From NCBI GenBank assembly GCA_001972305.1, contig BDDD01001577.1, positions 4,437 through 68,436 on the forward strand: 64,000 nucleotides of DNA, read 5' to 3'. The notes below the pieces were generated by a model. It ran no database searches and was not told the DNA's origin. It saw only the letters and a list, made by a program, of their open reading frames with translations. Shown here one piece after another: positions 9,360-21,400 of this stretch. The position numbers were made by a program, and so were the translations under genes. How positions within the stretch are numbered: position 1 is the stretch's first letter; each line of letters opens with the position of its first letter. The DNA comes from Cephalotus follicularis. Lineage: Eukaryota; Streptophyta; Magnoliopsida; Oxalidales; Cephalotaceae.

Positions 9360-10640
9360 AGGAGTATGGAGTTTGTAATCGATCTAGTACCGGGTACGGC
9401 TCCTGTTTCGAAGGCACCTTACCGTATGGCTCCTGCTGAGTTGCGTGAGTTGAAGTTGTAGTTGCAAGACTTGATCGATAAAAGTTTTGTGCGACCCAGT
9501 GTTTCTCCTTGGGGTGCGCCCGTGCTTTTTGTGAAGAAGAAGGATGGGTCGATGAGGCTTTGCATCGACTATAAGATGTTGAACAAGGTGACTATCAAGA
9601 ACAAATATCCTCTTCCACACATCGAGGATCTGTTTGACCAGTTGCAAGGGTCGAGTGTGTTTTCTAAACTTGATATGAAATCGGGTTATCACCAGCTGAG
9701 GGTGAAGGAAGGAGATATAGAGAAGACTGCTTTCCGAACGAGGTATGGTCACTATGAGTTCTTGGTTATGCCTTTTGGTGTCACCAATGCACCAGCAGCG
9801 TTCATGTCCCTGATGAACGACGTGTTACGACCATTTTTGGATCAGTTTGTGGTGGTGTTTATAGATGACATACTGGTGTTCTCAAGGAGTGAGGAAGAGC
9901 ATGTCTATCATCTGAGGCTAGTTTTGCAGACTCTCCGAGAGCAAAAGTTGTATGCTAAGTTTGGCAAGTGTGAGTTCTGGCTCGACCATGTGATCTTCTT
10001 GGGTCACATCGTGTCTGGAGAAGGTTTGGCGGTGGATCCGTCGAAGACAGAGGTGGTGCGAGATTGGCCACGTCCGAAAAATGTGACGGAGGTACGTAGT
10101 TTCCTTGGTTTGGCGGGATACTACCGGAGGTTCATCCAGAACTTCTCGAGGATAGCAGTACCTTTCACAAGGCTGACTCAGAAGAAAACCTTGTTTGTTT
10201 GGGATGATGACTATGAAACCAGTTTCTGTGATCTGAAGGATCGGCTGATCTCCGCTCCTGTTCTGGCATTACCCGAGGGTAATGAGGGCTTTACCGTGTA
10301 TAGTGATGCTTCGGGCAAGGGCCTGGGTTGCGTGTTGATGCAACGAGGCAGGGTGATCGCTTATGCTTCGTGAAAGCTGAAGCCATATGAAGAGAACTAT
10401 CCAACTCATGATCTCGAGCTAGCGGCTATTGTTTTTGCTCTTCAGAAATGGAGGCACTACCTGTACGGAGCACAGTTTGAGATCTTCACCGATCATAAAA
10501 GCTTAAGGTATTTGTTTTGTCAGGATACACTGAATATGAGGCAGCGTCGTTGGGTTGAGTTCTTTAATGATTACGACTGCAGTATTCAGTACCATCCAGG
10601 GAAGGCGAATGTGGTTGCGGATGACTTGAGCCGCAAGGCC
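9360..10640 (+). pseudogene. Gypsy reverse transcriptase and RNase H region (broken)
   Basis: RT starts with the linker PGTAPVSKAPYRMAP, then [18 protein letters not shown], the fingers/palm block [15 protein letters not shown], and the catalytic motif FIDDIL at 9858-9875. The thumb/connection block [14 protein letters not shown] follows. RNase H begins near 10290 ([14 protein letters not shown]), with TDHKSLRYLF and the end motif [16 protein letters not shown] near 10590-10640. These enzymes copy element RNA into DNA and remove the RNA strand. Confidence 0.9.
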
Positions 10641-10914
10641 ATGGTTGCTAGTACGATGGTGTCTCAGTGGAAGTTGTTGGAAGACTTCCAAGAATGGTGT
10701 CCGTTTAATCAGTCACCGGGGCTCATTTTAGCGGACGTGCGAGTACAGCCTGAGTTACTACATCACATCAAAGATGCACAACCACATGATCTGGAGTTGC
10801 AACGGATTCGAGAGAATCTGGATTCGGAGTCTGATTTCAGAGTGCATGATGATGGTATTATGAGATATCGGGGACGTGTGTGTCTTCCGAATGAACCAGA
10901 GTTGAAGAGTAGGT

Positions 10915-12176
10915 TACTTCACGGGGCCCATAAATCTACGTACAGTATACATCCTGGTAGCACCAAGATGTATCAAGACATGAAGAAGTGTTACTGGTGG
11001 CCTGGCATGAAGCGGGAGATTGCCGAGTATGTGGCAAAGTGTTTGACTTGCCAGACCGTGAAGGCCGAGCATCAGAGACCGGCAGGTTTGCTACAACCCC
11101 TACCGATTCCAGAGTGGAAGTGGGAGCATGTGACGATGGATTTTGTTTCGGGTTTTCCTTTGACTCTGAACCACCACAATGCAGTGTGGGTAATTGCGGA
11201 TCAACTCATGAAGTTAGCTCACTTTTTGCCTACTCATGTTTCTGACTCTGCGAGCAAGTTAGCTCGGTTGTATGTGAAGGAGATCGTAAGACTGAACGGT
11301 GTTCCGGTGAGTATAGTTTGTGACAGAGACTCGATCTTCACTTCCAACTTTTGGAGGAGGTTTCAGACAGCGTTTGGGACGAAGCTGAACTTGAGCACAG
11401 CTTTCCCCCCACAGACGGATGGCCAGTCAGAGCGTACTATCCAGACCCTGGAGGATATGCTCCGAGCTTGTATTGTTGATTTTGCTGGTACTTGGGAGGA
11501 CCATATTCCCTTGATAGAGTTTTCTTATAATAACAGCTATCATTCCAGTATCGGAATGGCACCGTTCGAGGCTTTGTATGGGAGGAAGTGTAGGTCCCCT
11601 GTGTGTTGGGACGAGGTAGGTGAGCGACCTTTGTTGGGCTCATACCTGGTGGAGGAGACTTCTGAGAAAGTCAAGTTTATAAAGGAGAAACTGCTTGCTG
11701 GTCAGAGCCGACAGAAGAGCTACGTTGACAGTGTAAAGAGAAGACCTTTAACCTTCGACGTCGGTGATCATGTGTTTTTGAAGGTTTCACCGTGGAAAGG
11801 CGTTCAGAGGTTTGGGAAGAAGGGCAAGTTAGCTCCACGCTACATTGGTCCCTTCGAGGTTCTGGAGAGAGTTGGGGAGGTGGCTTACCAGCTTGCTTTA
11901 CCTCCTGCACTGTCAAGTGTGCATGACGTCTTTCATGTATCCATGTTGAGGGGATACATCCCAGATCCCTCGCATGTTCTGGATTTTGCTTCAGTTCCGG
12001 TGGGAGATGACCTATCTTGCGAGGAGTTACCTGTGCGTATCCTGGATTGGAAGATGCAGGTGCTGAGGAACCGAACCATTCCTATGGTAAGGGTTCAGTG
12101 GCAGTTTCACCGTCCCGACGAGGCAACTTGGGAACGTGAAGAGGAGATGAGGGAGCGTTACTCTCACTTGTTCTAG
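10915..12176 (+). pseudogene. Gypsy integrase with C-terminal chromodomain
   Basis: Zinc-binding HHCC domain at ~10915-11055 (CLTCQ), then the catalytic core with the DDE triad: D in TMDFVSG (~11138), D in VCDRDSIF (~11322) and E in GQSERTIQT (~11428). The GPY/F block (APRYIGPFEVLERVG) is at ~11830-11880. A chromodomain-like tail at ~12040-12172 includes VRVQWQF and DEATWEREEEMRERY. Chromodomain tails steer chromovirus insertion toward heterochromatin. This is the longest open stretch of the element, but upstream breaks make the element non-autonomous as a whole. Confidence 0.9.
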
Positions 12177-12205
12177 TACCGCCTTTATTTCGGGGACGAA
12201 ATTCC

Positions 12206-12221
12206 TTGAAGGAGGGGTGGA
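12206..12221 (+). other. Polypurine tract
   Basis: TTGAAGGAGGGGTGGA directly before the 3' LTR start TGTAACTCCC; the plus-strand primer position. Confidence 0.8.
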
Positions 12222-13289
12222 TGTAACTCCCGAGATTTTCATTTACGTGTAATATTACTTTTCCAATGTAATTTTACACATTGTGTTAATGAGAATCGTG
12301 TTTTCCCTCTTTCCCGTGTTGAAAGGTTGCAAGAAAGTGTGTTATGGTGTGTTTTTGTGCAGGGGCAGCCGACTGCCATTATAACTACTTGGAAAACTGT
12401 TTTGAGCATCGAGATGATTGTGATTCTGATTGAGCTTGACTGTCATTGCTGTTTGTGATTTTGATTGTGGCCGTACTGGTTGCGTGGCGGAGATGCCAGC
12501 GATGACTAGTGGTCTGGTCGACTCAGGGGCCAGGAGTTGGCTGGGTGACTTACTGTATTGTGACCTGCTTCGTGCCGCCCGGAGTTGGGGCCGATGTCGG
12601 GATGTACGTCATCGGGGCCAGGAGTTGGCGATGCTCTTCCTACCTACCGTGTACCGTGAACCGTGAACCGAGTATTGTGTAGTCCTTTGGACTTATTTGA
12701 GACCGTGCATTGTGATATTGTGACATTGTGACACCGTGGTTTTGGTGATATCGTGACATCGTGTTTTGGCATATGCACATCTATATTTATTATATGCATC
12801 GAGATATAGTATGTACCGTATCATGCTGCTTTCATACTGTGGTTTTATTGATATTGTGTTGTTTTTATGACTTTGGCCGAGTGAGGACAAAGGCTAACCC
12901 CCTACTGTTGCAGATTGATGCTGCGTTTTGGGATGTCGCCGAGCATGGTTGTGCTGGACTGTGATGTGACGGAGTTTTATGCTTTAAGTATTTTGTAAAG
13001 CAGTGTAACGAACATTTTGTACTATGGTTATGTACTAATGTTTTGCTATTGTTGTTGTATCAACTTTGGATCATGCTCCGCTTGTGGGCTGTTTAAGATG
13101 TTTTTTATAAGGATGTTGTGGGAATCATGCGGTATGGGACGCATGGTTCCGTTTGTTTTCAGCTTATATTATAAATGCTTCCGCAGTATGATGTCTGTTT
13201 AAAAGTTTTAAATTTTATCGTTCTCTGTATAAGCTGGATATCTGTTAAATTGCCATGTTGTATGTTGTTAATGCAAGCGGGGTGTGACA
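12222..13289 (+). repeat. 3' LTR of Tekay-type element, 1,068 bp
   Basis: Starts TGTAACTCCC and ends GGGGTGTGACA, followed by the TSD CCTAG. Both ends match the 5' LTR nearly perfectly, but it is about 1.25 kb shorter and lacks most of the AGCCGACTG array. Confidence 0.9.
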
Positions 13290-14214
13290 CCTAGATATGT
13301 CGGTATCTATAAATCTGTATATATACCATCATGACTATCGACAAGTCTTTCCGAAAACCCTATGTTCCAGCTCGCCGTAACCTGGCCAGGTATTTCAAAG
13401 TCCATAATAAATACATATACTATAGATCCAATCACCCTCACATCAGGTGTGACGATCCCATGTTGCGAACTCACTTACATTCACATAAATCCTGCAAGAC
13501 CCAAAAGCTGCCTGTTTGCCAGCTTTGCGAAAGAATTGGGTAGGGCAGAAATCAAAGTCAGACAGTCTCTATGCAATGTACAGTAGCCGTTCAGGTCCAA
13601 AGATCATACAAGTCCATTCAGAACTTGCTAGACTCACAGAGCCTATACACTACTGTCTCATATGGGAAACTCTACTGACATGGGATATGTGACCATCCAA
13701 ATAAAATTCCCATGGTGGGTCAAGTTCAATGTACATGCTCCCAGCACGCACCCCGCATTAGTTTTAGGGTTCAACCCAACTGGCAATGAGATACTCCACC
13801 CTCCTATTCGCGAGAGCAAGCATAACACGACAAGTATGTTCAGTTCGAAAATGCCCTAAGTAAGTGAACCTGTGACTTGGAATAGTTTAGTCACAGGGAA
13901 TAAGGAAGTCGCTCTAATAGCCCTTAGCTCAACAACCAACCCTTTGTTGTGACAGGGCACCACTTATGTAGGCAGTGACATGCTTCAATTATGTGATAAA
14001 ACATATATGGTTATGCCATAAAATAAATACAATTTGCACAATGTAACATGAATATAACAAGACTGTATATAAAAAGAGCAGAGTAAAAGTACATCTAGCC
14101 ATCTAGTGGCTTGACGAGTCACACTCTCTCTAACAGAGATAGCATCAATGCCCATCCAGACAAGCCAGTGATATGTTAACGCTGAGCTTACCTTGCAGGG
14201 TAAGCATTAACGCG
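13290..14214. other. Noncoding stretch, right flank of young gypsy element
   Basis: No credible coding sequence. It continues 3268-3440 across the insertion. On the minus strand it reads as LTR-like noncoding DNA, with a possible splice/leader-like CAAGGTAAGC near 14190 as in other gypsy LTRs here, but no partner copy is in the window. The boundary with the next LTR is uncertain. Confidence 0.4.
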
Positions 14215-16393
14215 ATTCGGGTTAACGCTGAGAAAGAATAGTGAACGCTTCAACGCACATCCCAGCAGTTGACGCCTAAACAAGATAGCACATTGAGCTA
14301 AGTCCCAAACAGAAGGCGCATGAGGGATAGGTGTAAGCCATTGCATGGATGCCCTATCATGCCAGAGGTAGCGTGTTAGACATGGCACCAGTTCCACATG
14401 CCTGCAGCTGCCGAAAGTGAGAAAGAGATGGGACTGGTGTGTCATGCGGCTGGTGAGAGAAGAGAGAAAGAGAGGTGCGTTTTCCCCATAAAGCATACTT
14501 TCTTCTTCTTCTTCAAAACGCCTGAGAAAGAGAACAAAAATTCTAAAGAAAAGAGAAAGAAGAAACAAAAAGAAAACGGAAAAAGGAAGGAGAAATAGAG
14601 AACCACATTCTCCATACTCGAACCCAGAGATAGCGACTTGGAAGCTCAGACCGAGGTGGAGTCGAGCTTGGATTTGGAGTTACTGTGCCGAGGTAGGGAT
14701 TACATAACTTTTTTTTTGAGTTCAATCATAATGAGTTTCATTCGGTGAAATGCATAAAAATGATGGATTTTGATAGTGAAATTGTTGTGGTTTGATAACC
14801 TGTTATGGATGTTTGATTTGGAATGGAAATGGATTGAGTTGCATGTGTGGTTTTGATGATTTCCACTGGTATTGTTGCGTTGTGATGAAGAAGGCGAGTT
14901 GTGGTCTTAAACACATCGGCGCTTAGAGGAAAAGCATCGACGCCTTGGCTTGTTATGCGAGGAAGAAGATTCCTAATTATTCGACGCCAAGGGGTAGCGT
15001 CGATGCCAAGTAGAAAAATGTCTAAGGATTCGTCGTAAACGTCGACGTCTAGAGGTTACGTGTTGACACCTAAGGTTCCTACCTTAATGCGTCAACGCCA
15101 AAGAAGGAAATATTGACGCTTAAAGTGTCTGTCTTAGAGGCATCAGCACCAAAGGGCATGCATGTTGACGTCTAGGTTATGTGTTGATGCCTAAAGGAAC
15201 TGTCGTAAACGTTAATGCCAAAGGCATGTGTTGGTGCCAAAGAGAATGGACATACACGTCGACGCATTGAGGGTACACATTGACGCCAAAAGGGTCTGTT
15301 TGCATTTTGAGCTTATGATTGCTTGCATGTAATTATAGATTGAATTGTGATTGAATGTTGATTGATTTCTAAAGTGTTTTATCATTTTAGAAAAGTGCTT
15401 ACAAGATTTTATTATAAATCATTATCTTACATGGAAATGTTATTTTCCAAAGGATTGAAATACTATTTGCAATGGATTGAAAACTGTTCAAAGACTGTTT
15501 ATACAATTTGATAAATGTATTACTCAAGTATTTTATAACTTATAAACTACTTGGAAATGGATTGATGTTTTATATTGATTGTTGGATTGTGATTGATGCC
15601 GTGTTAGCCACCTTACGAAGTTTGTCATCGATGGCTAAAGGCGGGACGTACTCTAGGTTCCAGGAGATGGCTAGGGACGCCCACACTGGTTACTTAGCCA
15701 TAGTGCAAGTAACACTGGATTGATTGACTGAACTTGCTTCGAGTAGTCCAGAGATGGGACTGAAGTCAGAGTACGACATCGAGGCCAAGAGATGGCGACG
15801 TGCTTTGTGCGGATGGATTGGATTGATTGGTCCTCTGTGACATGAATGATGGATTGTGTTGATGGGACCACTTGGCATGGTTGCTCATATATTGACAGAT
15901 ATACATATACATATATATGTATTTGTATATATATTGTATTGCATCACAATGCATTCATTACCTGACATTTATTATCATCGACCCCAAAATGCTTTTATAT
16001 CTTTCCTACTTAGCCAGTGGATTCGGCTAACCTTATCAATTTCAGGTTGATGCAGCAGGATCGATTTCACTTATGCTTGGGGGATCGAAGAGAAGAGAGA
16101 GTTGTATTTTCTTTTGAGAAATGTTTAAATGGATTATTGAGATGATGGATTAATGTATTCACTGATTTAAATCATGGTCCGTTTTATGGGCAATTAACGA
16201 TGGTTATTGTATTGTTGTTAAAACATGAGTAACATGTTGTATGGGATGCATGTTATGTTGTTCTAAATTCAGATTATATTAATGTTTCTGCAATGATTTT
16301 ATATGAATTGAAAGTTTGAAATTTCCATAATTTCGAATAAGCGGATACATGTTGATTGCCATGACCTCTGGGTGAATATATGTGGAAACGGGG
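14215..16393 (+). mobile_element. Gypsy LTR, split by Sirevirus insertion
   Basis: Shows the order seen in the other gypsy LTRs here: CT-rich leader (~14495-14520), GAGGTAGGGATT (~14690), an array of GTCGACGCC/GTTGACGCC words (14915-15295), the GCCGTGTTAGCC-like block (~15597), GGCTAACC (~16025), and the end GGGG at 16393. The missing end TGTGACA is at 24938-24944, beyond the Sirevirus array. The five bases at the split (CGGGG left, TGGGG right) fit a target-site duplication with one change. The LTR start is unclear, so solo versus truncated is unresolved. Confidence 0.7.
14915..15295 (+). repeat. GTCGACGCC/GTTGACGCC word array
   Basis: A dozen or more degenerate words such as GCGTCGATGCC, CGTCGACGTC, GTTGACGCC and CATCGACGCC, spaced roughly 20-30 bases, in the part of the LTR downstream of the leader. 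Confidence 0.75.
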
Positions 16394-16573
16394 TGAAAAC
16401 AAAACAATAGCTCTTGCAATATACAAGAGGGGGGGTGAATTGAATGTAGAAGCAAATACAAACAAATAAAAAATTTAAAGTTGAAAGTATAGGGATATAA
16501 AGATTCTCTGTTTTTAGAGTGATTCGGCTAACTCTTGCCTACGTCCACTTTTCCCAAGGGAGCTCCTTGTTTT
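16394..16573 (-). repeat. Partial Sirevirus LTR before gap
   Basis: Matches the left part of the LTR at 16726-18055 (reverse orientation, starting TGAAAACAAAAC), then enters the run of N. Confidence 0.85.
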
Positions 16574-16689
16574 NNNNNNNNNNNNNNNNNNNNNNNNNNN
16601 NNNNNNNNNNNNNNNNNNNNNNNNNNNNNNNNNNNNNNNNNNNNNNNNNNNNNNNNNNNNNNNNNNNNNNNNNNNNNNNNNNNNNNNNN
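16574..16689. other. Assembly gap (116 N)
   Basis: Unsequenced bases, lying between two LTR copies where element interior would be expected. True length is unknown; near-identical LTRs on both sides are a likely cause. Confidence 0.99.
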
Positions 16690-16708
16690 CAATTAAGAAA
16701 TAAGATTA

Positions 16709-16723
16709 ACCGCTCTGATACCA
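16709..16723 (-). other. Primer binding site (minus-strand copia)
   Basis: Reverse complement reads TGGTATCAGAGCGG, the initiator-Met tRNA site, next to the LTR beginning at 16726. It belongs to a unit whose interior is mostly in the gap. Confidence 0.85.
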
Positions 16724-16725
16724 AT

Positions 16726-18055
16726 TGAAATAAAACACTCTTGCAATATACAAGAGGGGGGGGGGTGAATTTAATATTGAAGCAAATACAAACAAATAAA
16801 AATTTAAAGTAAAGAGTATAGGGATAGAAAGATTCTCTGTTTTTAGAGTGGTTTGGCTAACTCTTGCCTACGTCCACTTTTCCCAAGGGAGCTCCTTGAG
16901 TTTCCACTAGTTCGAATTGATTAAGGAAGCAATTCGTTACACCTCACAATTTTGTGATTGACCTAAATCACTAGACCTTGACCTCAAGACCTTTAGAGGA
17001 TTAACTCTCCTCTTTTACAAGTGTTTGGATAGTGTTTACAATATAACCTCTCAGTAGGTTTGATTTTGCTTACAATGAAGAACACAATAAAGAATTACAG
17101 AAAGAACTCAGAAAGTAAAGTTATGAAGCTTTTGGAGAAACTAATAGCACTTTGGATTTTGTAGAATGTAGCTTGCTTGATTGCTTGAGTTCTTTGTTTC
17201 TTGGTGAATTCTGAAGGCTTGGTTCCTCCTTTATATATCCAAATAATCTTGGTATCCGTTGCTTAAATCATGGAGATTGAGATTTGAAAATCTGATGACT
17301 TGCTGTAAAATCTGTTATGTAGCCGTTAGAGCAAAGCCGTCGATGTCTTTGATAAGCATCGATGTCTTCATCAGTTAACTAGCCGTTGTGAGCATCCAGG
17401 GCGTAATGTTTGTGGAAAGACGTCAATGTCTATTACTGGCGTCGATGTCTTTTCTGGAGTTGTCGCCGGACTTTGAAGATATGAGCAACACATCGATGTG
17501 TATAAAGGGCGTCGATGTCCTTTCTAGAAACATAAAAGTTATGAGAAACACATCGATGTTTTTGTAAAGGGATCGATGTCTTTCTGTTGAACATCGATAT
17601 CTTCATAGAATTGGATCGATGCTTTTCTTCAAAACCGACCTGTAACTTTTGGGCATAAACACATCGATGTCTTTGCAAACACATCGATGTCTTTGAGTTG
17701 AAAAATCGATGTCTTCTCAGAGATAGATCGATGCCTTTGAATGAAGACTGCCTGTAACTTTTTGTGCCAAAAACGTCGATGTCTTCTCAGAAAGGGATCG
17801 ATGTGTTTGGTGAGAAATGACCTGTAACTTTTGGAGCTAAAGGCGTCGATGTCTTTTGAGAATGAGGTCGATGTCTTTCATGAATAACCACCTGTAACTC
17901 TTGGTACTTTAAAGGCGTCGATGTCTTCCTTCAATAGCGTCAATGCCTTTCATGTAAAATTGTCTTCAGATTTCCAAGTATCTTGCACATAAAATAAACT
18001 TGTTAAAAGCAAATATGTTATCATCAAAACTAGGATTGAGACTAAAACGTCAACA
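16726..18055 (-). repeat. Sirevirus LTR, full, 1,330 bp
   Basis: Reverse complement starts TGTTGACGTTTTAGTC and ends next to the primer site. A dense CATCGATGTC array spans 17335-17945. It shares start, promoter-proximal blocks and array words with the copia LTR at 2528-3209. Confidence 0.9.
17335..17945 (-). repeat. CATCGATGTC array in Sirevirus LTR
   Basis: About 25 words of the forms CATCGATGTC, GTCGATGTC and ATCGATGCC, spaced 15-45 bases, often in pairs with CCTGTAACTTTTGG between. The same block recurs at 24235-24835 in the other LTR copy. Confidence 0.85.
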
Positions 18056-18070
18056 ATCTCCCCCTTTTTG
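18056..18070 (-). other. Polypurine tract (minus-strand copia)
   Basis: Reverse complement CAAAAAGGGGGAGAT abuts the LTR start TGTTGACG. Further CTCCCCC words at ~18191 and ~18242 give the multiple polypurine tracts expected of Sireviruses. Confidence 0.85.
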
Positions 18071-18453
18071 ATGATGACAAAATTTTACGCATAATAAGCA
18101 TAAAAATGAAGGATAAGTATTGAAAGTAAAAATAATATTTGAAAAAAGAAAAACTTACTTAAGCTTACAAAATTTTCATTTTTTAAGCTATCTCCCCCTT
18201 TTTTGGATAGCATCAAAAAGACATATGAAAAAAAAAAAAATGCTCCCCCTTAAGAAGACATGGTTTGAACACAATATCATATAACACAAATATAACACAA
18301 TATCATAACAGAATAACATCATAAATGCAATAATATCAAAATTATAACAAACTCAGAATATCATACAAATCATAAACACTTGTTTACATAACACATTACA
18401 AACACTTGTTCATAGTACACTATCAAAGCATAAACTGTTTAAAAAAAATACAA

Positions 18454-21400
18454 TCAAGAATCAGAAACTAGAGGATCATCATAATCATGAGCAGGTTCAT
18501 CGCCGGAGGTTTCTTTGCATTTATCAATCGTTTTGGTCTCAGTAATCTTTCGTTCTAGACGTTTGAGACGTCTCTTGGTGACCTCTAAGTCATAATCAAT
18601 CGTGTCTTCAATCATCTCAAAATCTGTGCGAATCAGCTTATGATCTTTCTCCAAGTGATCAAGTCGAGAGTTGAGAGACTTGAACTTGCCATCGATTGAT
18701 GTTTCCATTGAATCGAATCAGACGTTCAAAGCATCAAAGCAAGAATTCATAAAATCAACAAGACGATCATACTCGGAGGTAGAGGTGGAACCACGAATAT
18801 GAGAACGAGGGCGAGAAGGGGCAACTACTTGACCAGCTTCTTGAGCCTCCCATGGAGGTATTTCTTCTTGTTCATCTCGATTGATTCTCTAACTTTGATC
18901 GCTTTTTGGACAGTAAGTCCAATTCCCTTCTTGCTTCTTCCAGCCCATGCGATTAAGTGTGCTTTTGTTGTATGTATCTTCCTTTTTCAATTTTGTTCGA
19001 ATCTCCCCCTCAAGATGAACTTAATGGTAAAGGAAAATTTTGGTTAAGATGCAACCAAAAGGAAGGACAAATTTCTTTTGGGTAAAAGGACGAACCATTG
19101 TATGAAGCATAAGCAATGTGTCAGGACCCGTTCCCGCTCTAACTATGGGACACGTGTACTGCCGGGGATGGTACTCTTCTTTCCAACAACCCTGTCAAAC
19201 TAAAACCGCCTGAGGAGCTATCTTAAAACTCCCCAGGAACCTATCACGCAAAAAGCCCGTGGAGAAGGCCTGGGCTAAATGCGCAACAAGCATAAAACCC
19301 CGGAAGAGAGCGCTCACGTGCTTCTCACGAGCTCTCTTAACAACCTATGGTCCAACATGCCTGGGGACACCCTTTGTCCTCAGGTCTTTCTCCTTCCTAG
19401 GCTAAAGCATCCTTAGCTCAAGTTCCAAAATGCTGCGCATAACTAATTGTCGGGGAGAAACCAACATAAGCGCCCAGGGAGAAACCCACGCACGCCTCAC
19501 GTGATCACTTAAACTCCACACTCGAGACCACGCATACATATATTGTCCCCCGGCATACAACCTCCTCTGAAGGTCCCTAAGGATCACATAACAAAATAGA
19601 CATCACATGCACCGCTTAATTTAAAACATAAAGCACTTAACATATAACTCGTCATGGGCCTTACTCTAACATGGCACGCCTGGCCACTATGTCTAGGGAC
19701 ACCTTCCTTGCTCCCTTGCCAAAGCCTAACATCATCATCACCCTGGGGACACCCTGCCTCCTTGGGGTAAAGCTCTTTAAACATAACCCGTGCTTCCAAG
19801 CATAAACATAACACCCATGCTGGGCTATCCCCCGCTAGAAACCCAAGGGCTCCCCAGCACCCGGGACAGACCTGAGAACTAAAAACTCATAACATGAAAT
19901 ATCCATGAAAACACGAGATAAACACATCTACAAACTCAAAACATTCATAAACTTTCTTGAAAGTATAAAATCATTACATATCTGATCCCTGGCATAACAT
20001 ACACTGCCTTCCCTGACAAGCAAAAGAATAACATGACTTATCTTTCTTTACATCAAAAGAATATCATAACAAAACATCTCCCGGCAACCCTACAACAAAA
20101 AGGAGGTAAGGGAACCCGAAAGAATTCCCAATGCGAAGCTAAACGCCCGAGCTGATGTTCCATGGTGTTGAGCTCAAAAACTAACTTGCTTAGCTATCTA
20201 CTGCTGGGCTGGAGGGTCTCTTCCGGCTGGCTGGTCTGCAAAATAATATGTGAGGGGATTAGTCCAACTGACTAAGTGACTGGGAACAAATCATCCTCTG
20301 TTCCATTCATAAAAAGGAATGCGCTGAAGAAATCTTACCATGAGCATGAATAACTATCCCAACTGGGGAAAAGACTTATACAACATATATCTCATGGCAT
20401 ACAATAAGGAAAAGCTCAAAGTACTTGAAAAACTTACTCTTTTCTCTGCTTAGCTGATTCTAGACTGTTCATGAAAGCTGAAATAAACTTAAGAATACAA
20501 CTGATTGAAAGAAAGTGATCTAAAAAAAGAACTAGGGTCCTTTCCGTCTAAACACCCAAGGAGAAGAACTAAGCTAGAACTGGCTTTTCTTTGCTGTGCT
20601 TGCTTTGCTGTTTACATAATATACTTGCCAACTTATAGTGGCCTGAGCTGAGCTGGTTTTTGGCCTAAGCCAAGCTGGGCAGCTTACCTGCCGACTCATC
20701 TGTACTTTGCTTACTGTATCACTGAATGCTGGGATGGGGACTAAAAGTCTGAGGACAAGGTCCTCCTCTAGAAAACCTACTGAAAGGCTCTCTATATTAC
20801 TATATCTGATAACTTAGCTCAACTGTGCTCAACCCTATACATTGTCCTAGCAACAATGCAAGCAGATCCAGGTATGGAACCTAGGGACAGACTCACTCAA
20901 CTTCTCATCCTGTGCTGATAGGCCGAGGAGGAAGGAGCTTGTACACGTGTGTTCGGCTGCGTTCAAACCCTGTACACTGTCCTAGCCACAATATAAGGAG
21001 ATCCAGGTAGGACCTGGGGGCAGACTCGCTCAACAACCCATCATAGACAATAGGTACGCTAAGGAAAGGGGTGAACACGTACACGTCATCTCATCCGAAG
21101 ATGATCGATATAAAGGATACATAACATGTTGCTCTGGCCTCTGGGAACACTCCACTAAAAAAGAATGGTTAATATAAGACATTAGGGAAAACAACTTTCC
21201 ATGATAACTCACTTATTCAAACTGAAGCTGGGGAGAAGGAATCTCAAGAAAATAGGATGAACAATGAAATACTTTAAAAGAAAGGATGTCCCACTCATGG
21301 TTCTTGCTACTTCCTTGGACGTTAACGTCCCTTCTTCTTTGCTACTCTCTTCCTCTGGCTTGTCTGCTTCTTTCCTTTACCTTGTTTGCATCTTCCACTG

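Larger units (their letters stand above)
3441..13289 (+). mobile_element. Tekay/Del-type Ty3/gypsy element (young, broken)
   Basis: TSD CCTAG flanks it (3436-3440 and 13290-13294). Order: partial duplicate LTR (3441-4840), duplicated flank, full 5' LTR (5156-7471), primer site, gag, protease, RT-RNase H, integrase with chromodomain, polypurine tract, 3' LTR (12222-13289). Domain order PR-RT-RH-IN places it in Ty3/gypsy; the C-terminal chromodomain and long LTRs fit Tekay/Del. The LTRs differ at about six of ~1,070 aligned bases (~0.6%), so insertion is recent, roughly a few hundred thousand years at usual plant rates. Coding region is broken in about five places. The 3' LTR is far shorter than the 5' LTR. 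Confidence 0.9.

Noticed and set aside
16519-16728. Frames across the run of N
   Set aside because: Artefact of translating the assembly gap.
18454-18708. Small stand-alone coiled-coil host protein
   Set aside because: It lies between the Sirevirus polypurine tract and the nested solo LTR, in the strand and place of the env-like region's end.
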